From Ruegeria atlantica (GTDB lineage: Bacteria; Pseudomonadota; Alphaproteobacteria; Rhodobacterales; Rhodobacteraceae), in assembly GCF_013032455.1 (NCBI RefSeq), contig NZ_WQCF01000013.1, positions 36,330 to 100,329 of the forward strand: a DNA stretch of 64,000 nucleotides, read 5' to 3'. The translations under genes and the position numbers were made by a program. Under the pieces are notes generated by a model. The model searched no databases. It had not been told where the DNA came from and was given only the letters and a program-made list of their open reading frames with translations. Of the stretch, positions 16,826 through 25,815 are shown in pieces. The number at the start of each line of letters is the position of its first letter. The first letter of the stretch is position 1.

Positions 16826-19692
16826 CAGGCCTGCTCCTTCTTTTCTTCTTCTTTCGACCCGTCCCGCAGTGGATTGATATCCATCGGGAACTCCTGTGCC
16901 ATGCCGGGTTGCCACGCGAACCGCGACAAGCTGTCCAGCGCCAGCATGACCGCGCCCAAAACTGCAAGGAACACTCCGGTGTCGAACAGTATGGCGGTGG
17001 CCCATTCGAACTCTTCCAGTGGTGGCCAGTGCAAATAGCCGAAATCACTGGTCAGGAACGGGCGTTCGTTAAACCATGCGCCCAGCCCTGTCGCGGCCGC
17101 GATCAGAACACCCCAGCCGATTGTGCCGTGATAGTAGAACCGCTGCCGCTCGATGGCCCAGGTGTAGCCGCTGGCCATGTATTGCATCAGGAACGCAATC
17201 GCCACAATCAGACCTGCGATGAACCCGCCGCCCGGCTGGTTGTGACCGCGGAAAAAGATGTAGGCGCCAACCATGAGGGCGATCGGCATCATCACGCGAG
17301 TCGCGACCACCATCATCAACGGATGCGAGTCCCCCGATTGCGGCCAGTGCGGTTTGCGGTTCAGCAGATAGCCTCGGACATTGGTGCCCAGAACGGACTC
17401 GGTCAGGGCAAAGATGATCAGGGCGGCAATACCCAGAACGATGATCTCGCCAAAGGTATCAAAGCCCCGGAAATCGACCAGGATCACATTGACCACATTG
17501 GTGCCGCCGCCGCCTTTATACGAGTTCGCAAGGTGGAATTCCGAGATCGTCGGGAACGCAAAATCCCGCAGCATCAGCGCGTAGATCAATCCGCCGCTGC
17601 CAAGGCCCGCCACGACCGAGATTGCCGCATCACGCCAACGTCGCGCCGCGCTACTGTCCCAAGGCGTATCGGTGGGCAGGAAGTTCAACGAAAGCAACAG
17701 CAGGATCATTGTCACCACTTCGACCGAGATCTGTGTAAGCGCCAGATCCGGGGCCGAGAGGTAGTTAAACGCCATCGACACGATCAATCCGACCACGCCG
17801 ATCAGCACCAGCGACAGCAGGCGATTGCGGTGGAACCACATGATCGCCAGCGTTGCGCCAACCAGACAGATCCAGCCGATAAATGGGATGATCTGTATCG
17901 GCAAAGGTTCGCGGGTTACCGGGCCCATCGATCCGGTTGTGTAAGCGTAGTAGCCAAGCCCAATTGTGAAGGCGACCAGAATGATAGCATAGCGGCTGAT
18001 CACGCCGTTATGCAGTGTATCAGTGACCCACCGGCTGAGTGTGGTCAGCGCGCCGATGATGGCCTCGAAGATAACCTTCGCCTCGGGGCGCGGCAGGGCG
18101 TTCCATATATGTTCACCCCGACGATGCAATGCCAGTAGGAACAGGCCGCCCAGCGTAGCCACGATCGACATATACAGCGCGGGCGTGAAACCATGCCACA
18201 GTTTCAGCGAGTAGTAGGGCAGCTTCTCTCCGCCAATCACCGCGCTGGAAACGACTGCGACCAGAGGTCCGACAATCGCTGCCGAATACAGGCCGATCAA
18301 TACGACCAGCACCACAAGGAAAGCCGGGGCCAACCACAGACCAACGGGGGGATCATGCGGGTGGTGCGGATAATCGTTGCGCTCTGGGCCAAGGAAGACG
18401 TGACTGACAAAGCGGAACGAATAGGCTGCTGAGAACACTGCGGCCAACAGGGCCAGACCCGGCACCAGATAATGTGAATGCAGCCATGTAGTGTGAACCG
18501 TTTCCTCCAGCATCATCTCCTTGGACAAGAAGCCGTTTAGAGGCGGTAGGCCGGCCATAGACAGCGCGGCTATGGTGCCAATGGTAAAGGTGATCGGCAT
18601 CAGCTGACGCAATCCGCCCAGCCGCTTGATATCGCGCGTTCCGGCCTCGTGATCCACGATCCCGGCGGTCATGAACAGCGCCGCCTTGAAGGTCGCGTGG
18701 TTGATGATGTGGAACACCGCAGCGACGGCGGCAATCTTGGTGCCAAAACCCAGCAGCATCGTCACCAGACCCAGATGCGACACGGTCGAAAACGCCAGCA
18801 GCGCCTTGAGGTCATCTTTGAACAGGGCAATGCATGCCCCAATCAACATGGTCACCAGGCCAGTGGTCGCGACGATATAGAACCACGCATCGGTCCCCGC
18901 CAGAACCGGCCACATCCGCGCCATCAGAAACAGCCCGGCCTTCACCATCGTGGCCGAGTGCAGATAGGCCGAAACGGGTGTCGGCGCGGCCATTGCGTGC
19001 GGCAGCCAGAAGTGGAAAGGGAACTGCGCCGACTTGGCGAAACAGCCCAGCAGGATCAGGATCAACGCGGGCATGTAGTAGGGCGAAGCTTGGATCAGCT
19101 CTTTGTTCTGGAGAATGACGCTCAGGTCATAGGAACCTACGATGTTACCTAGAATCAGCATCCCAGCGATCATTGCCAACCCGCCACCGCCAGTCACCGC
19201 CAGCGCCATACGCGCACCCTGTCGACCTTCGGGCAGGTGCTTCCAATAGCCGATCAGCAAGAATGAGCTAAGAGACGTAAGTTCCCAGAAGATAAGCAAA
19301 AGAAGGATGTTGTCAGACAGGACAATCCCGACCATCGCGCCCTGAAACAGCAGCAGATAGGTATAGAACTGCCCCATCGGATCCTCGCGCGACAGGTAGA
19401 AGCGGGCATAGAGGATGATCAGCAACCCGATTCCAAGGATCAAGAGCGCGAACAGGAACCCAAGACCGTCCAGCATAAAATTGGCATTCAGTCCCAGCGC
19501 GGGTATCCATTCGAACCGCGCCATGATCACGTCTCCGCGCATGACTGAAGGGATGTGAATCAACAATCCCATAAGTGCCAGGAATGTGGTCAGTCCGGCA
19601 GCCGAGGCTGCAGCGTTTCGTCCTGCCCGGATCAATAGGGCTGGGAAAACAGCTCCGAGGAAGGGAAGGGCCGCGATGAGGAATAGGGACAA
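16825..19692 (-). CDS. mnhA: Mrp Na+/H+ antiporter subunit A fused to subunit B
   Basis: A 955-residue fusion of MnhA (ND5-like, about 1-770 including the MBH-type C-terminal helices) and MnhB (about 790-940, with VATRVMMPIALMVGAYIFFRG and GHNQPGGGFIAGLI). Proton-path residues are visible: Glu in LLIFWELTSLSSFLLIGYW and Lys in CFAKSAQFPFHFWLPHAM, plus HSATMVKAGLFL. The frame continues to a TTG at 19719 without a ribosome site; the TTG at 19692 has GGAG eight bases before it and gives the usual MSLFLIAALPFLGA start. First gene of an A(B)CDEFG operon, which makes the Mrp antiporter for sodium and pH homeostasis in seawater. Confidence 0.95.
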   Translation of the reverse strand: MSLFLIAALPFLGAVFPALLIRAGRNAAASAAGLTTFLALMGLLIHIPSVMRGDVIMARFEWIPALGLNANFMLDGLGFLFALLILGIGLLIILYARFYLSREDPMGQFYTYLLLFQGAMVGIVLSDNILLLLIFWELTSLSSFLLIGYWKHLPEGRQGARMALAVTGGGGLAMIAGMLILGNIVGSYDLSVILQNKELIQASPYYMPALILILLGCFAKSAQFPFHFWLPHAMAAPTPVSAYLHSATMVKAGLFLMARMWPVLAGTDAWFYIVATTGLVTMLIGACIALFKDDLKALLAFSTVSHLGLVTMLLGFGTKIAAVAAVFHIINHATFKAALFMTAGIVDHEAGTRDIKRLGGLRQLMPITFTIGTIAALSMAGLPPLNGFLSKEMMLEETVHTTWLHSHYLVPGLALLAAVFSAAYSFRFVSHVFLGPERNDYPHHPHDPPVGLWLAPAFLVVLVVLIGLYSAAIVGPLVAVVSSAVIGGEKLPYYSLKLWHGFTPALYMSIVATLGGLFLLALHRRGEHIWNALPRPEAKVIFEAIIGALTTLSRWVTDTLHNGVISRYAIILVAFTIGLGYYAYTTGSMGPVTREPLPIQIIPFIGWICLVGATLAIMWFHRNRLLSLVLIGVVGLIVSMAFNYLSAPDLALTQISVEVVTMILLLLSLNFLPTDTPWDSSAARRWRDAAISVVAGLGSGGLIYALMLRDFAFPTISEFHLANSYKGGGGTNVVNVILVDFRGFDTFGEIIVLGIAALIIFALTESVLGTNVRGYLLNRKPHWPQSGDSHPLMMVVATRVMMPIALMVGAYIFFRGHNQPGGGFIAGLIVAIAFLMQYMASGYTWAIERQRFYYHGTIGWGVLIAAATGLGAWFNERPFLTSDFGYLHWPPLEEFEWATAILFDTGVFLAVLGAVMLALDSLSRFAWQPGMAQEFPMDINPLRDGSKEEEKKEQA

Positions 19693-19916
19693 GTGCGATA
19701 CTCCGGTCTGGGCGGTCAAAAGTAGTCCTGATTTTGTAAGGATAATTTTCTAACTGTCCAGCTTTTGCAAGTTTTTAGCTCTGATTTAAGGTGACAAGGA
19801 CACAAGTTCGTATGGTGAGAAAGAATGACGCGAACTTGATCTGTGGATCGAATTTCTGCACAGCGACGCCTTGTCTATTGTGATAAAATCGATCCGTCGG
19901 CGCAGGAGGTGACTGT

Positions 19917-20390
19917 ATGGCGGACAAGTTGAACCGAACTCGAAGATGGGTTTTGTTAGGCGGGGGCGCTGCCATCGCCGTCGGGTTCGCCATTCGAGAG
20001 TACCGACTGATCCCACAGGACTATGCTGGCGGTCAAATAAGCGTAGCGGAGGCGCATGAACTGGCGCTGTCAGGTGATATCCTGTTGGTGGATATTCGCA
20101 CTCCGCGTGAATGGAGGGCGACCGGGATCGGCGACGGAGCGCAGCCTTTGGACATGCGCCGCGAGGATTTTGAGCAGGCGTTGACGCGATTAACCAATGG
20201 CGACCGAGGCGCCCCCGTGGCGTTAATCTGTGCTCGTGGTGTGCGATCGGCGCGGCTGAGTAACAGGTTGACCGAGGCAGGGTTCACACACATCATCGAC
20301 GTGCCCGAGGGCATGCTGGGTTCGGCCGCAGGGCCGGGATGGGTGCGCGCCGGGTTGCCGGTTCAATACAATACAGGAGAGGCAGGATGA
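19917..20390 (+). CDS. Membrane-anchored rhodanese-like protein
   Basis: A 157-residue protein with one N-terminal membrane helix (WVLLGGGAAIAVGFAI, about 11-26) and a rhodanese domain facing the periplasm. ILLVDIRTPREWRATGIG (about 55-72) and the active-site loop ICARGVRSARLSNRL (Cys about residue 103) suggest a working sulfurtransferase. GGAGGTGACTGT precedes the ATG, a strong ribosome site. Its TGA overlaps the ATG of the next gene, so it is co-translated with the secreted esterase. The 224-bp gap before it holds no visible gene. Confidence 0.88.
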   Translation: MADKLNRTRRWVLLGGGAAIAVGFAIREYRLIPQDYAGGQISVAEAHELALSGDILLVDIRTPREWRATGIGDGAQPLDMRREDFEQALTRLTNGDRGAPVALICARGVRSARLSNRLTEAGFTHIIDVPEGMLGSAAGPGWVRAGLPVQYNTGEAG

Positions 20391-21202
20391 TCCGTGCATT
20401 TGCCTTGGCGACAGGGCTGGCGCTGGTGGGGCAGGCAGGTTTTGCCGCTTGTGCCGATCAGGAGGACAAATGCGAAACCGAAATGGGCGGGTATCATATC
20501 GAACTGCCCGAGGCTGAGAACCCGCCACTGGTGGTGTTCCTGCATGGGTACGGTGGTACGGCGACTGGTACACTTAAGAACCGTAACATGGTCGAGCCGT
20601 TGCTGGCGCGGGGCTACGCGGTGATGGCCCCTGAGGGGTCGGATCGGAATGGCCGTAAAAGCTGGAACTTCTTCCCCGGATGGGAGGGGCGAGACGAACC
20701 CGCATTCCTGACCGAAGCGGTGCAGGATGCCTCGGCTCGGTTTGGGGTAGATGCGGATCGCGTGGTGCTGGGCGGTTTCTCTGCCGGAGCGTTCATGGTC
20801 TACTATCTGGCCTGTGCCGCACCAGAGACATTCTCGGCCTATGTCCCCGTGTCAGGTGGTTTTTGGCGTCCACACCCGGAAACTTGTGATGGCCCTGTGC
20901 GGATGTTCCACACTCATGGCTGGACTGACAATGTTGTTCCACTGGAAGGGCGTATTCTGGGCGGAGGTCGGTTCCATCAGGGCGATATCTTTGCCGGGCT
21001 GGAAATCTGGCGTGTAGCCAACGAATGCGCAGACACAAAGCCCAGCGGGTTTTCAAACACGGGCACGTTCATGCGGCGGTATTGGGCCGGATGCGCGGAG
21101 GGCAGCGCGTTGGAATTCGCGCTGTTTCCTGGCGGGCACAATGTGCCCAAAGGGTGGGCGGACATGATGGTGGACTGGTACGAAGGCCTGCCGGGTGGGT
21201 GA
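20387..21202 (+). CDS. Secreted alpha/beta-hydrolase esterase (polyhydroxybutyrate depolymerase/LpqC family)
   Basis: A 271-residue exported esterase. A signal peptide ends near residue 20 (GQAGFAAC). The oxyanion region is VFLHGYGGTATG, the nucleophile elbow GGFSAGAFMVYYL (Ser about residue 130), the acid lies in HTHGWTDNVVPLEG and the histidine in FPGGHNVPKGW. Five or more cysteines suggest disulfides. The ATG (20387) overlaps the rhodanese stop as ATGA; a longer frame from 20339 is rejected because it lacks the signal peptide start. The substrate may be a feruloyl or hydroxyalkanoate ester; it cannot be decided. It ends base-to-base against opgH on the other strand. Confidence 0.85.
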   Translation: MIRAFALATGLALVGQAGFAACADQEDKCETEMGGYHIELPEAENPPLVVFLHGYGGTATGTLKNRNMVEPLLARGYAVMAPEGSDRNGRKSWNFFPGWEGRDEPAFLTEAVQDASARFGVDADRVVLGGFSAGAFMVYYLACAAPETFSAYVPVSGGFWRPHPETCDGPVRMFHTHGWTDNVVPLEGRILGGGRFHQGDIFAGLEIWRVANECADTKPSGFSNTGTFMRRYWAGCAEGSALEFALFPGGHNVPKGWADMMVDWYEGLPGG

Positions 21203-23071
21203 TCACTCGGCAGGTGTCATAACGCCTTTACCTTCGATCACACGCTTCAGCTCATCCCGATGGCGGCGGGCCGAGCGGGTAATGGCGGGTTCGTGGAAAT
21301 CTTCCTTCATCCCAACCATGCGGCGGGCGGCGCCAGCCGATACACCACTCAGCGCGGACAGCGGAATTGCCAGGGCAAGACTAATGGCGATCGGAGCCAA
21401 CCAGATCGACACGAGGCCGTAAAGGATACCAACACTCAGCGCGAGGCCGCTAATGGTTTCCAGCGTGTGGCACAGGATCAGTGTCTTCAGGCCATAGGTT
21501 CCGCCATCGCGTGCTTGCGGGGACCAGCCCTTTTGAAGGCCCAGAGCGGTACGGAAAACCGCAATCATCTGTTGCACCATCAGGATAGGGGCATAGAGGA
21601 TCGACAGGATAACCTCGGCCAAAAAGGACGTCAGAAATTTTGACCCGCCGCCGAAGTCCGAGTAGCGTACTCCGCTGAGGGGTAGGGCCAGAACACCCAG
21701 CACTTTGGGTGCAAGCAACATCGCGTACATTACCAGAATGATCAGCACGTGACGGGTTTCCGTCATCTCGGGCCATTGCGGGAACAGCGGGTTGTCGGGG
21801 CTGAAATAATGAAGGACCGAGGCGTCTTCACCTTGACCGATCAGCGCCCACATCACCAACAGCGCAAACCACAGTGGCGACATCAGATAGCCCACCGCAC
21901 CGTGGAACATATGAAAGCGCGACACAGCACGGAAACCCGTCGAGCCTAGCAGTTTGAGGTGCTGCAGATTTCCCTGACACCAACGGCGATCCCGCAATGC
22001 GTGATCAATCAATGTGGGTGGGGTTTCCTCGTACGAACCACGGATGCGTGGCAAGAACCGTACAGCCCAGCCAGCGCGGCGCAGCAATCCAGCCTCGACG
22101 AAATCGTGGCTCATGATCAGTTTTTCCTGACCATTGAGAGCCCGCAGTTTCGGAAGGCCCGCGCTTGAGGCAAAAGCCTTTGTTCTGATGATAGCGTTGT
22201 GACCCCAATAATTGCCTTCCTGCCCGCACCAGCGCGCCAGACCTTCGGCAAAGGCGATGCCGTAGACGCCGTTGGCAAACTGCTGCATCCGGGCAAAGAC
22301 CGACTGTGCGCCGATCAGTTGCGGATAGCTTTGGATCAGGCCCGCACCGGGATCGCGTGCCAGCGAATCCGTCAGGCGCATGATGGCACGGCCCGTCATC
22401 AGACTGTCGGCATCCATCACCAGCATCGCATCCCAATCTGCGCCCCAGCGGCTGACCCAGTCGGCGATATTACCCACTTTGCGGTCGGTGTTTTCCTCGC
22501 GGCGGCGGTAATACAATTCCAGACCGGGGGCGAGGGTTGTGCGCAGCGCCTCGATGCTCGCCTGTTCCTGTGCTGCGATCTCTGGGTCGCGGGTGTCGGA
22601 CAGGATAAACATGGCATAGTGGTGCCGACCGCTTCGTGCTTGCAAGTCTTCAAGCATCGTACGGGCATTGCCCAGCACGTTCCAAGGCACCTCGTTATAG
22701 ACGGGCATCAGAAGCGCCACGCGCAAAGGCTGCGGTCGCCCTTCGCGTTTCGGCTGTTCCTGCCGTGACAGGGACACCATGCCCAACAGCACGGTACAAA
22801 CCGTGAAGGAAATCCAGAAGAAGTTGAACGAGATCAGCGCCAGCAGGATGGCTTCGATCAGGTTGATACCTTCGGCCCCGAACCAGTCGGTCATCACCCA
22901 CAGCAAGCCCAGCGTGGCCGCCATCGCGGGTGAAAACGCCAGAGCGCGCCAAAATCCGGCTGAGGGGTGCTTGCCATGCGGCACTTGTGCATCCCGAAAA
23001 TCCGCACGAAAGTCCTGTGCGGGCATAGCCAGAGGAGCCTCGGGCGGCATGATATGCAGATCCTGGGTCAT
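21203..23071 (-). CDS. opgH: Glucans biosynthesis glucosyltransferase OpgH
   Basis: A 622-residue inner-membrane family-2 glycosyltransferase that polymerises glucose from UDP-glucose into the beta-1,2 backbone of osmoregulated periplasmic glucans. Membrane segments lie at about 45-110 and from about 375 to 560. The cytoplasmic catalytic domain shows LLMPVYNEVP, MLVMDADSLMTGRAI (DxD-like), MSHDFVEAGLLRRAGW and the RRWCQGN motif. The frame extends beyond 23071, but MTQDLHIMPPEAP begins with an ATG overlapping the opgG stop by 4 bp. It is somewhat shorter than enteric OpgH at both ends. Third gene of opgC-opgG-opgH. Confidence 0.94.
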   Translation of the reverse strand: MTQDLHIMPPEAPLAMPAQDFRADFRDAQVPHGKHPSAGFWRALAFSPAMAATLGLLWVMTDWFGAEGINLIEAILLALISFNFFWISFTVCTVLLGMVSLSRQEQPKREGRPQPLRVALLMPVYNEVPWNVLGNARTMLEDLQARSGRHHYAMFILSDTRDPEIAAQEQASIEALRTTLAPGLELYYRRREENTDRKVGNIADWVSRWGADWDAMLVMDADSLMTGRAIMRLTDSLARDPGAGLIQSYPQLIGAQSVFARMQQFANGVYGIAFAEGLARWCGQEGNYWGHNAIIRTKAFASSAGLPKLRALNGQEKLIMSHDFVEAGLLRRAGWAVRFLPRIRGSYEETPPTLIDHALRDRRWCQGNLQHLKLLGSTGFRAVSRFHMFHGAVGYLMSPLWFALLVMWALIGQGEDASVLHYFSPDNPLFPQWPEMTETRHVLIILVMYAMLLAPKVLGVLALPLSGVRYSDFGGGSKFLTSFLAEVILSILYAPILMVQQMIAVFRTALGLQKGWSPQARDGGTYGLKTLILCHTLETISGLALSVGILYGLVSIWLAPIAISLALAIPLSALSGVSAGAARRMVGMKEDFHEPAITRSARRHRDELKRVIEGKGVMTPAE

Positions 23072-24567
23072 GCAGTCCATCGGTATAGCCAAACCTCAGA
23101 GGCTGGCTGCTTGTCCTTCAGCAACTGCGCGCGCAGTTCCACGTGATTGCGCTCGCCCGGTTGGAAGGAGAACGCCAGCCGCAGACCGCCAGTATCAGGA
23201 TTGCGCTGCAGCACGCCGTCGGAGGTTTCGGCATGGGGAGAGTCGACAAAAATGGTCATCGCCTCTGGGTCGTCGAAAAGATCAGAGGCTTCAAAGTCGA
23301 TGACGGCCAGACGGCCTTCGCCAAAGGTGTTGTCGCCCATCGCCGTGCTGATCACGCGCGGCATCGGCGTGCGCTGCGGCTCGTCGCCCCAGATCAGGCG
23401 ATAAGACAGGTCAACCTGACTGCCGGCTGCATAAGGCTCAGCCGGACGCCAATAGGCGACAATGTTGTCATAGATTTCCTGATCCGCGGGAATCTCGACC
23501 AGCGTGACCGTGCCTTTGCCCCAGTCGCCGTTGGGCTCGACCCACAGTCCGGGGCGTTTGTGATAATTTGCCTCAAGGTCTGCATAGTCCGAGAATTCGC
23601 GTTTCCGCTGCATCAGGCCAAAGCCACGCGGATTCATGTCGACGAAGGACGAAATCTGCAGCCGCGTCGGGTTGGCCAATGGTCGCCATAGGACTTCTCC
23701 AGCGCCATTGCGGATCAGCAGACCATCGCTGTCGTGGACGGCGGGTCGGAAATCATCGAACCGGCTGTGATTGGTCTGGTCGAACAGGAACATCGAGGTG
23801 CCGGGCGCGATGCCCACATGGGTCAGTTCTTCGCGCGGGAATAGTGTGGCTTCGATGTCCATCACACAATCCGCGCCTGCGGTGACATTGAACCGATAGG
23901 CACCGGTAACGCTGGGACTGTCCATCAGGGCATGGACCACCATGTCACGCTGGCCGGGTTTGGGGCGTTCTAGCCAGAAACGGATGAATTCAGGGAACTC
24001 CTCACCATCCGGATCGCCGGTTTTCAGGGCCAGACCGCGGGCTGACAGGCCGTAAACCTCGTGCAGGCCGATGGCGCGGAAATAGCTGGCACCCTGCCAG
24101 ACGCAGAACTCATCGGTCTTGCCAGGACGGTGCATCTCGGTGCGCAGGCGCAATCCGGAAAAGCCCAGCGTGTCGTCGATCGGCAGCTCCGGTACATCCT
24201 CGGACTTGTCAAACATGCTCAGATCAAACGCGACCGGAGTAGCGTATCCGTTTTCGACCGTCGACACCTTAACGGTACGCGGGAAGTACAGTCCAGGCGT
24301 GAAGAAATCGATGTTGAAGGGCGTCTCGGTCTCATACCACAACGCGCGATCCAGACGGAAACGGATCGAGCGGTATTGCTGATAGGTCAGATCCTGCCAT
24401 TCCTGTGGCACCATCTCGCGTTCGGCATAGGGGCGGCTGGCCAGATCCCGGGCCAATGCGATCACGTCGTTGCGGTCAAACGGAGTTTCCCCGCCGGTAG
24501 CAAATGTGGCCGGCGCGAAGGCAAGCGCAGAGGTCGAGGCCAAAAATGCGCGACGTGTAAAATTCAT
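23068..24567 (-). CDS. opgG: Periplasmic glucan biosynthesis protein OpgG/OpgD
   Basis: A 499-residue periplasmic protein needed to finish OPG chains, with an N-terminal beta-sandwich and a C-terminal Ig-like domain. The N-terminus MNFTRRAFLASTSALAFA is a twin-arginine signal, as in OpgD rather than classical OpgG. Conserved family blocks include YQQYRSIRFRLDRALWYE, FFTPGLYFPRTV, FCVWQGASYFRAIG and MNPRGFGLMQRKREFSDYADLE. The start at 24567 overlaps the opgC stop (ATGA). Recent work on OpgD describes endo-beta-1,2-glucanase activity in this family; whether this protein is catalytic is not visible here. Confidence 0.93.
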   Translation of the reverse strand: MNFTRRAFLASTSALAFAPATFATGGETPFDRNDVIALARDLASRPYAEREMVPQEWQDLTYQQYRSIRFRLDRALWYETETPFNIDFFTPGLYFPRTVKVSTVENGYATPVAFDLSMFDKSEDVPELPIDDTLGFSGLRLRTEMHRPGKTDEFCVWQGASYFRAIGLHEVYGLSARGLALKTGDPDGEEFPEFIRFWLERPKPGQRDMVVHALMDSPSVTGAYRFNVTAGADCVMDIEATLFPREELTHVGIAPGTSMFLFDQTNHSRFDDFRPAVHDSDGLLIRNGAGEVLWRPLANPTRLQISSFVDMNPRGFGLMQRKREFSDYADLEANYHKRPGLWVEPNGDWGKGTVTLVEIPADQEIYDNIVAYWRPAEPYAAGSQVDLSYRLIWGDEPQRTPMPRVISTAMGDNTFGEGRLAVIDFEASDLFDDPEAMTIFVDSPHAETSDGVLQRNPDTGGLRLAFSFQPGERNHVELRAQLLKDKQPASEVWLYRWTA

Positions 24568-25781
24568 TTCTTTGCCTTCCAAGGTTGTGACTTAAACCAA
24601 GCGGCCATGTATGCCACGCCGATGATCATCGCAAAGCCAATCATGTTAGCGATGAACACACTGGCAACATCCCGCCCACTCAGGTCCAGTCCGACGCCGA
24701 TAAGCCGTGCTGCTGCCATGGAAAATACGAATACCACCAGCGATTGTTGTCCAACCTTGGTGATAACGGTCAGCAGGAATTGCCAGACTTTGGCCGCCGC
24801 GCCGTGACCGGTGGCGATCAGGCGATGGCCGTGCTCACCGGCGACAACCCAACCCAGATAGGCCAGCGACAGGAAGTGCAGGTAACGGAACAGGCCGAAG
24901 TCGGTCTTGTCGCGGAATTCTTTCGTAATGGGCCAGACCTTACGGATTTCTTCGGCCAGATCGGGGGCCGCAGCATTGATCCAGCTAAATACTTTCCACG
25001 AGCCAAATGGCATCGATAAAATCAGAAACAGCGCGGCCGCCCAGATCAGGGCCTTGGACACCGGCGGCGCGGGAATCCAGCCGCGCATGAAGGCAAAGCC
25101 GGTGAAGAACAGCAACTGCCAGCCAAAGGGGTTAAAGAACCACTGACGGTCAGACCAAGGCTCGGCCGGAAGGTCCAGAACATCGGTCTGCGCCACCAGC
25201 CACAGCGTGATCGATGCCAAGGCCACAGCCCAGAACCCGATCCGAGACAACCCCATGACCAGCGGCATCATCGCCAATACCACCAGATACATCGGCAGGA
25301 TGTCAAAGTAGTTCGGCACATAAGTCAGCGTGAACAGCCCCACGATCTGTGGCGCAGGATCGTTGAAAAAATGCTGTAGATTCAGGGACGAGATGTAGGT
25401 CTTCTCGAATAGCCCGCTCTGATCCAGTGCGGCCATGGTCATGGCAACAAAGAAGAACAGCCCGATATGCGCCCAGTAGACTTGCCAGATGCGGAAGGCG
25501 ACACGGGCCGTGCCCATCCACCAGCCTTTGCGCAGAAACGCCCCGCCGAATGCAATGGCTGATGCCATGCCCGAGCAGAACACGAAAATCTCGGTGGCAT
25601 CCGAAAATCCGAAGCGGGCCGGTATCCACTTGGCCCACGGGTCGTTGGGGATATGCGCGATCAGAATGATAAACATCGCGATACCGCGATAGAAATCCAA
25701 GCGCGGATCGCGCACACGGGCAGGGGCGGCCGTCGAGGCCGCCACCGGCGCAAAATCAGAAGCGGGCGATGCAGTCGCCAT
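24564..25781 (-). CDS. opgC: OpgC-family membrane acyltransferase (glucan succinyl transfer)
   Basis: A 405-residue integral membrane protein with about ten helices. RDPRLDFYRGIAMFIILIAHI (residues about 24-44) is the OpgC opening block with the RDxRxDFxRG and catalytic-type histidine. FGFSDATEIFVFCSGMASA and YFDILPMYLVVLAMMP follow, as in OpgC. The family transfers succinyl or similar groups to periplasmic glucans, giving them a negative charge. First gene of the opg operon, overlapping opgG by 4 bp; the TPR gene lies 34 bp upstream on the same strand. Confidence 0.9.
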   Translation of the reverse strand: MATASPASDFAPVAASTAAPARVRDPRLDFYRGIAMFIILIAHIPNDPWAKWIPARFGFSDATEIFVFCSGMASAIAFGGAFLRKGWWMGTARVAFRIWQVYWAHIGLFFFVAMTMAALDQSGLFEKTYISSLNLQHFFNDPAPQIVGLFTLTYVPNYFDILPMYLVVLAMMPLVMGLSRIGFWAVALASITLWLVAQTDVLDLPAEPWSDRQWFFNPFGWQLLFFTGFAFMRGWIPAPPVSKALIWAAALFLILSMPFGSWKVFSWINAAAPDLAEEIRKVWPITKEFRDKTDFGLFRYLHFLSLAYLGWVVAGEHGHRLIATGHGAAAKVWQFLLTVITKVGQQSLVVFVFSMAAARLIGVGLDLSGRDVASVFIANMIGFAMIIGVAYMAAWFKSQPWKAKK

Positions 25782-25815
25782 ACGTATTCTGTCCTTCTGT
25801 GGTCTTTTTATTTTG

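Noticed and set aside
16909..18138. 409-codon open frame on the plus strand antisense to mnhA
   Set aside because: It mirrors a large hydrophobic gene, is extremely rich in Arg, His, Gln and Asp, has no ribosome site or family resemblance, and is a by-product of GC-rich codon use in mnhA.
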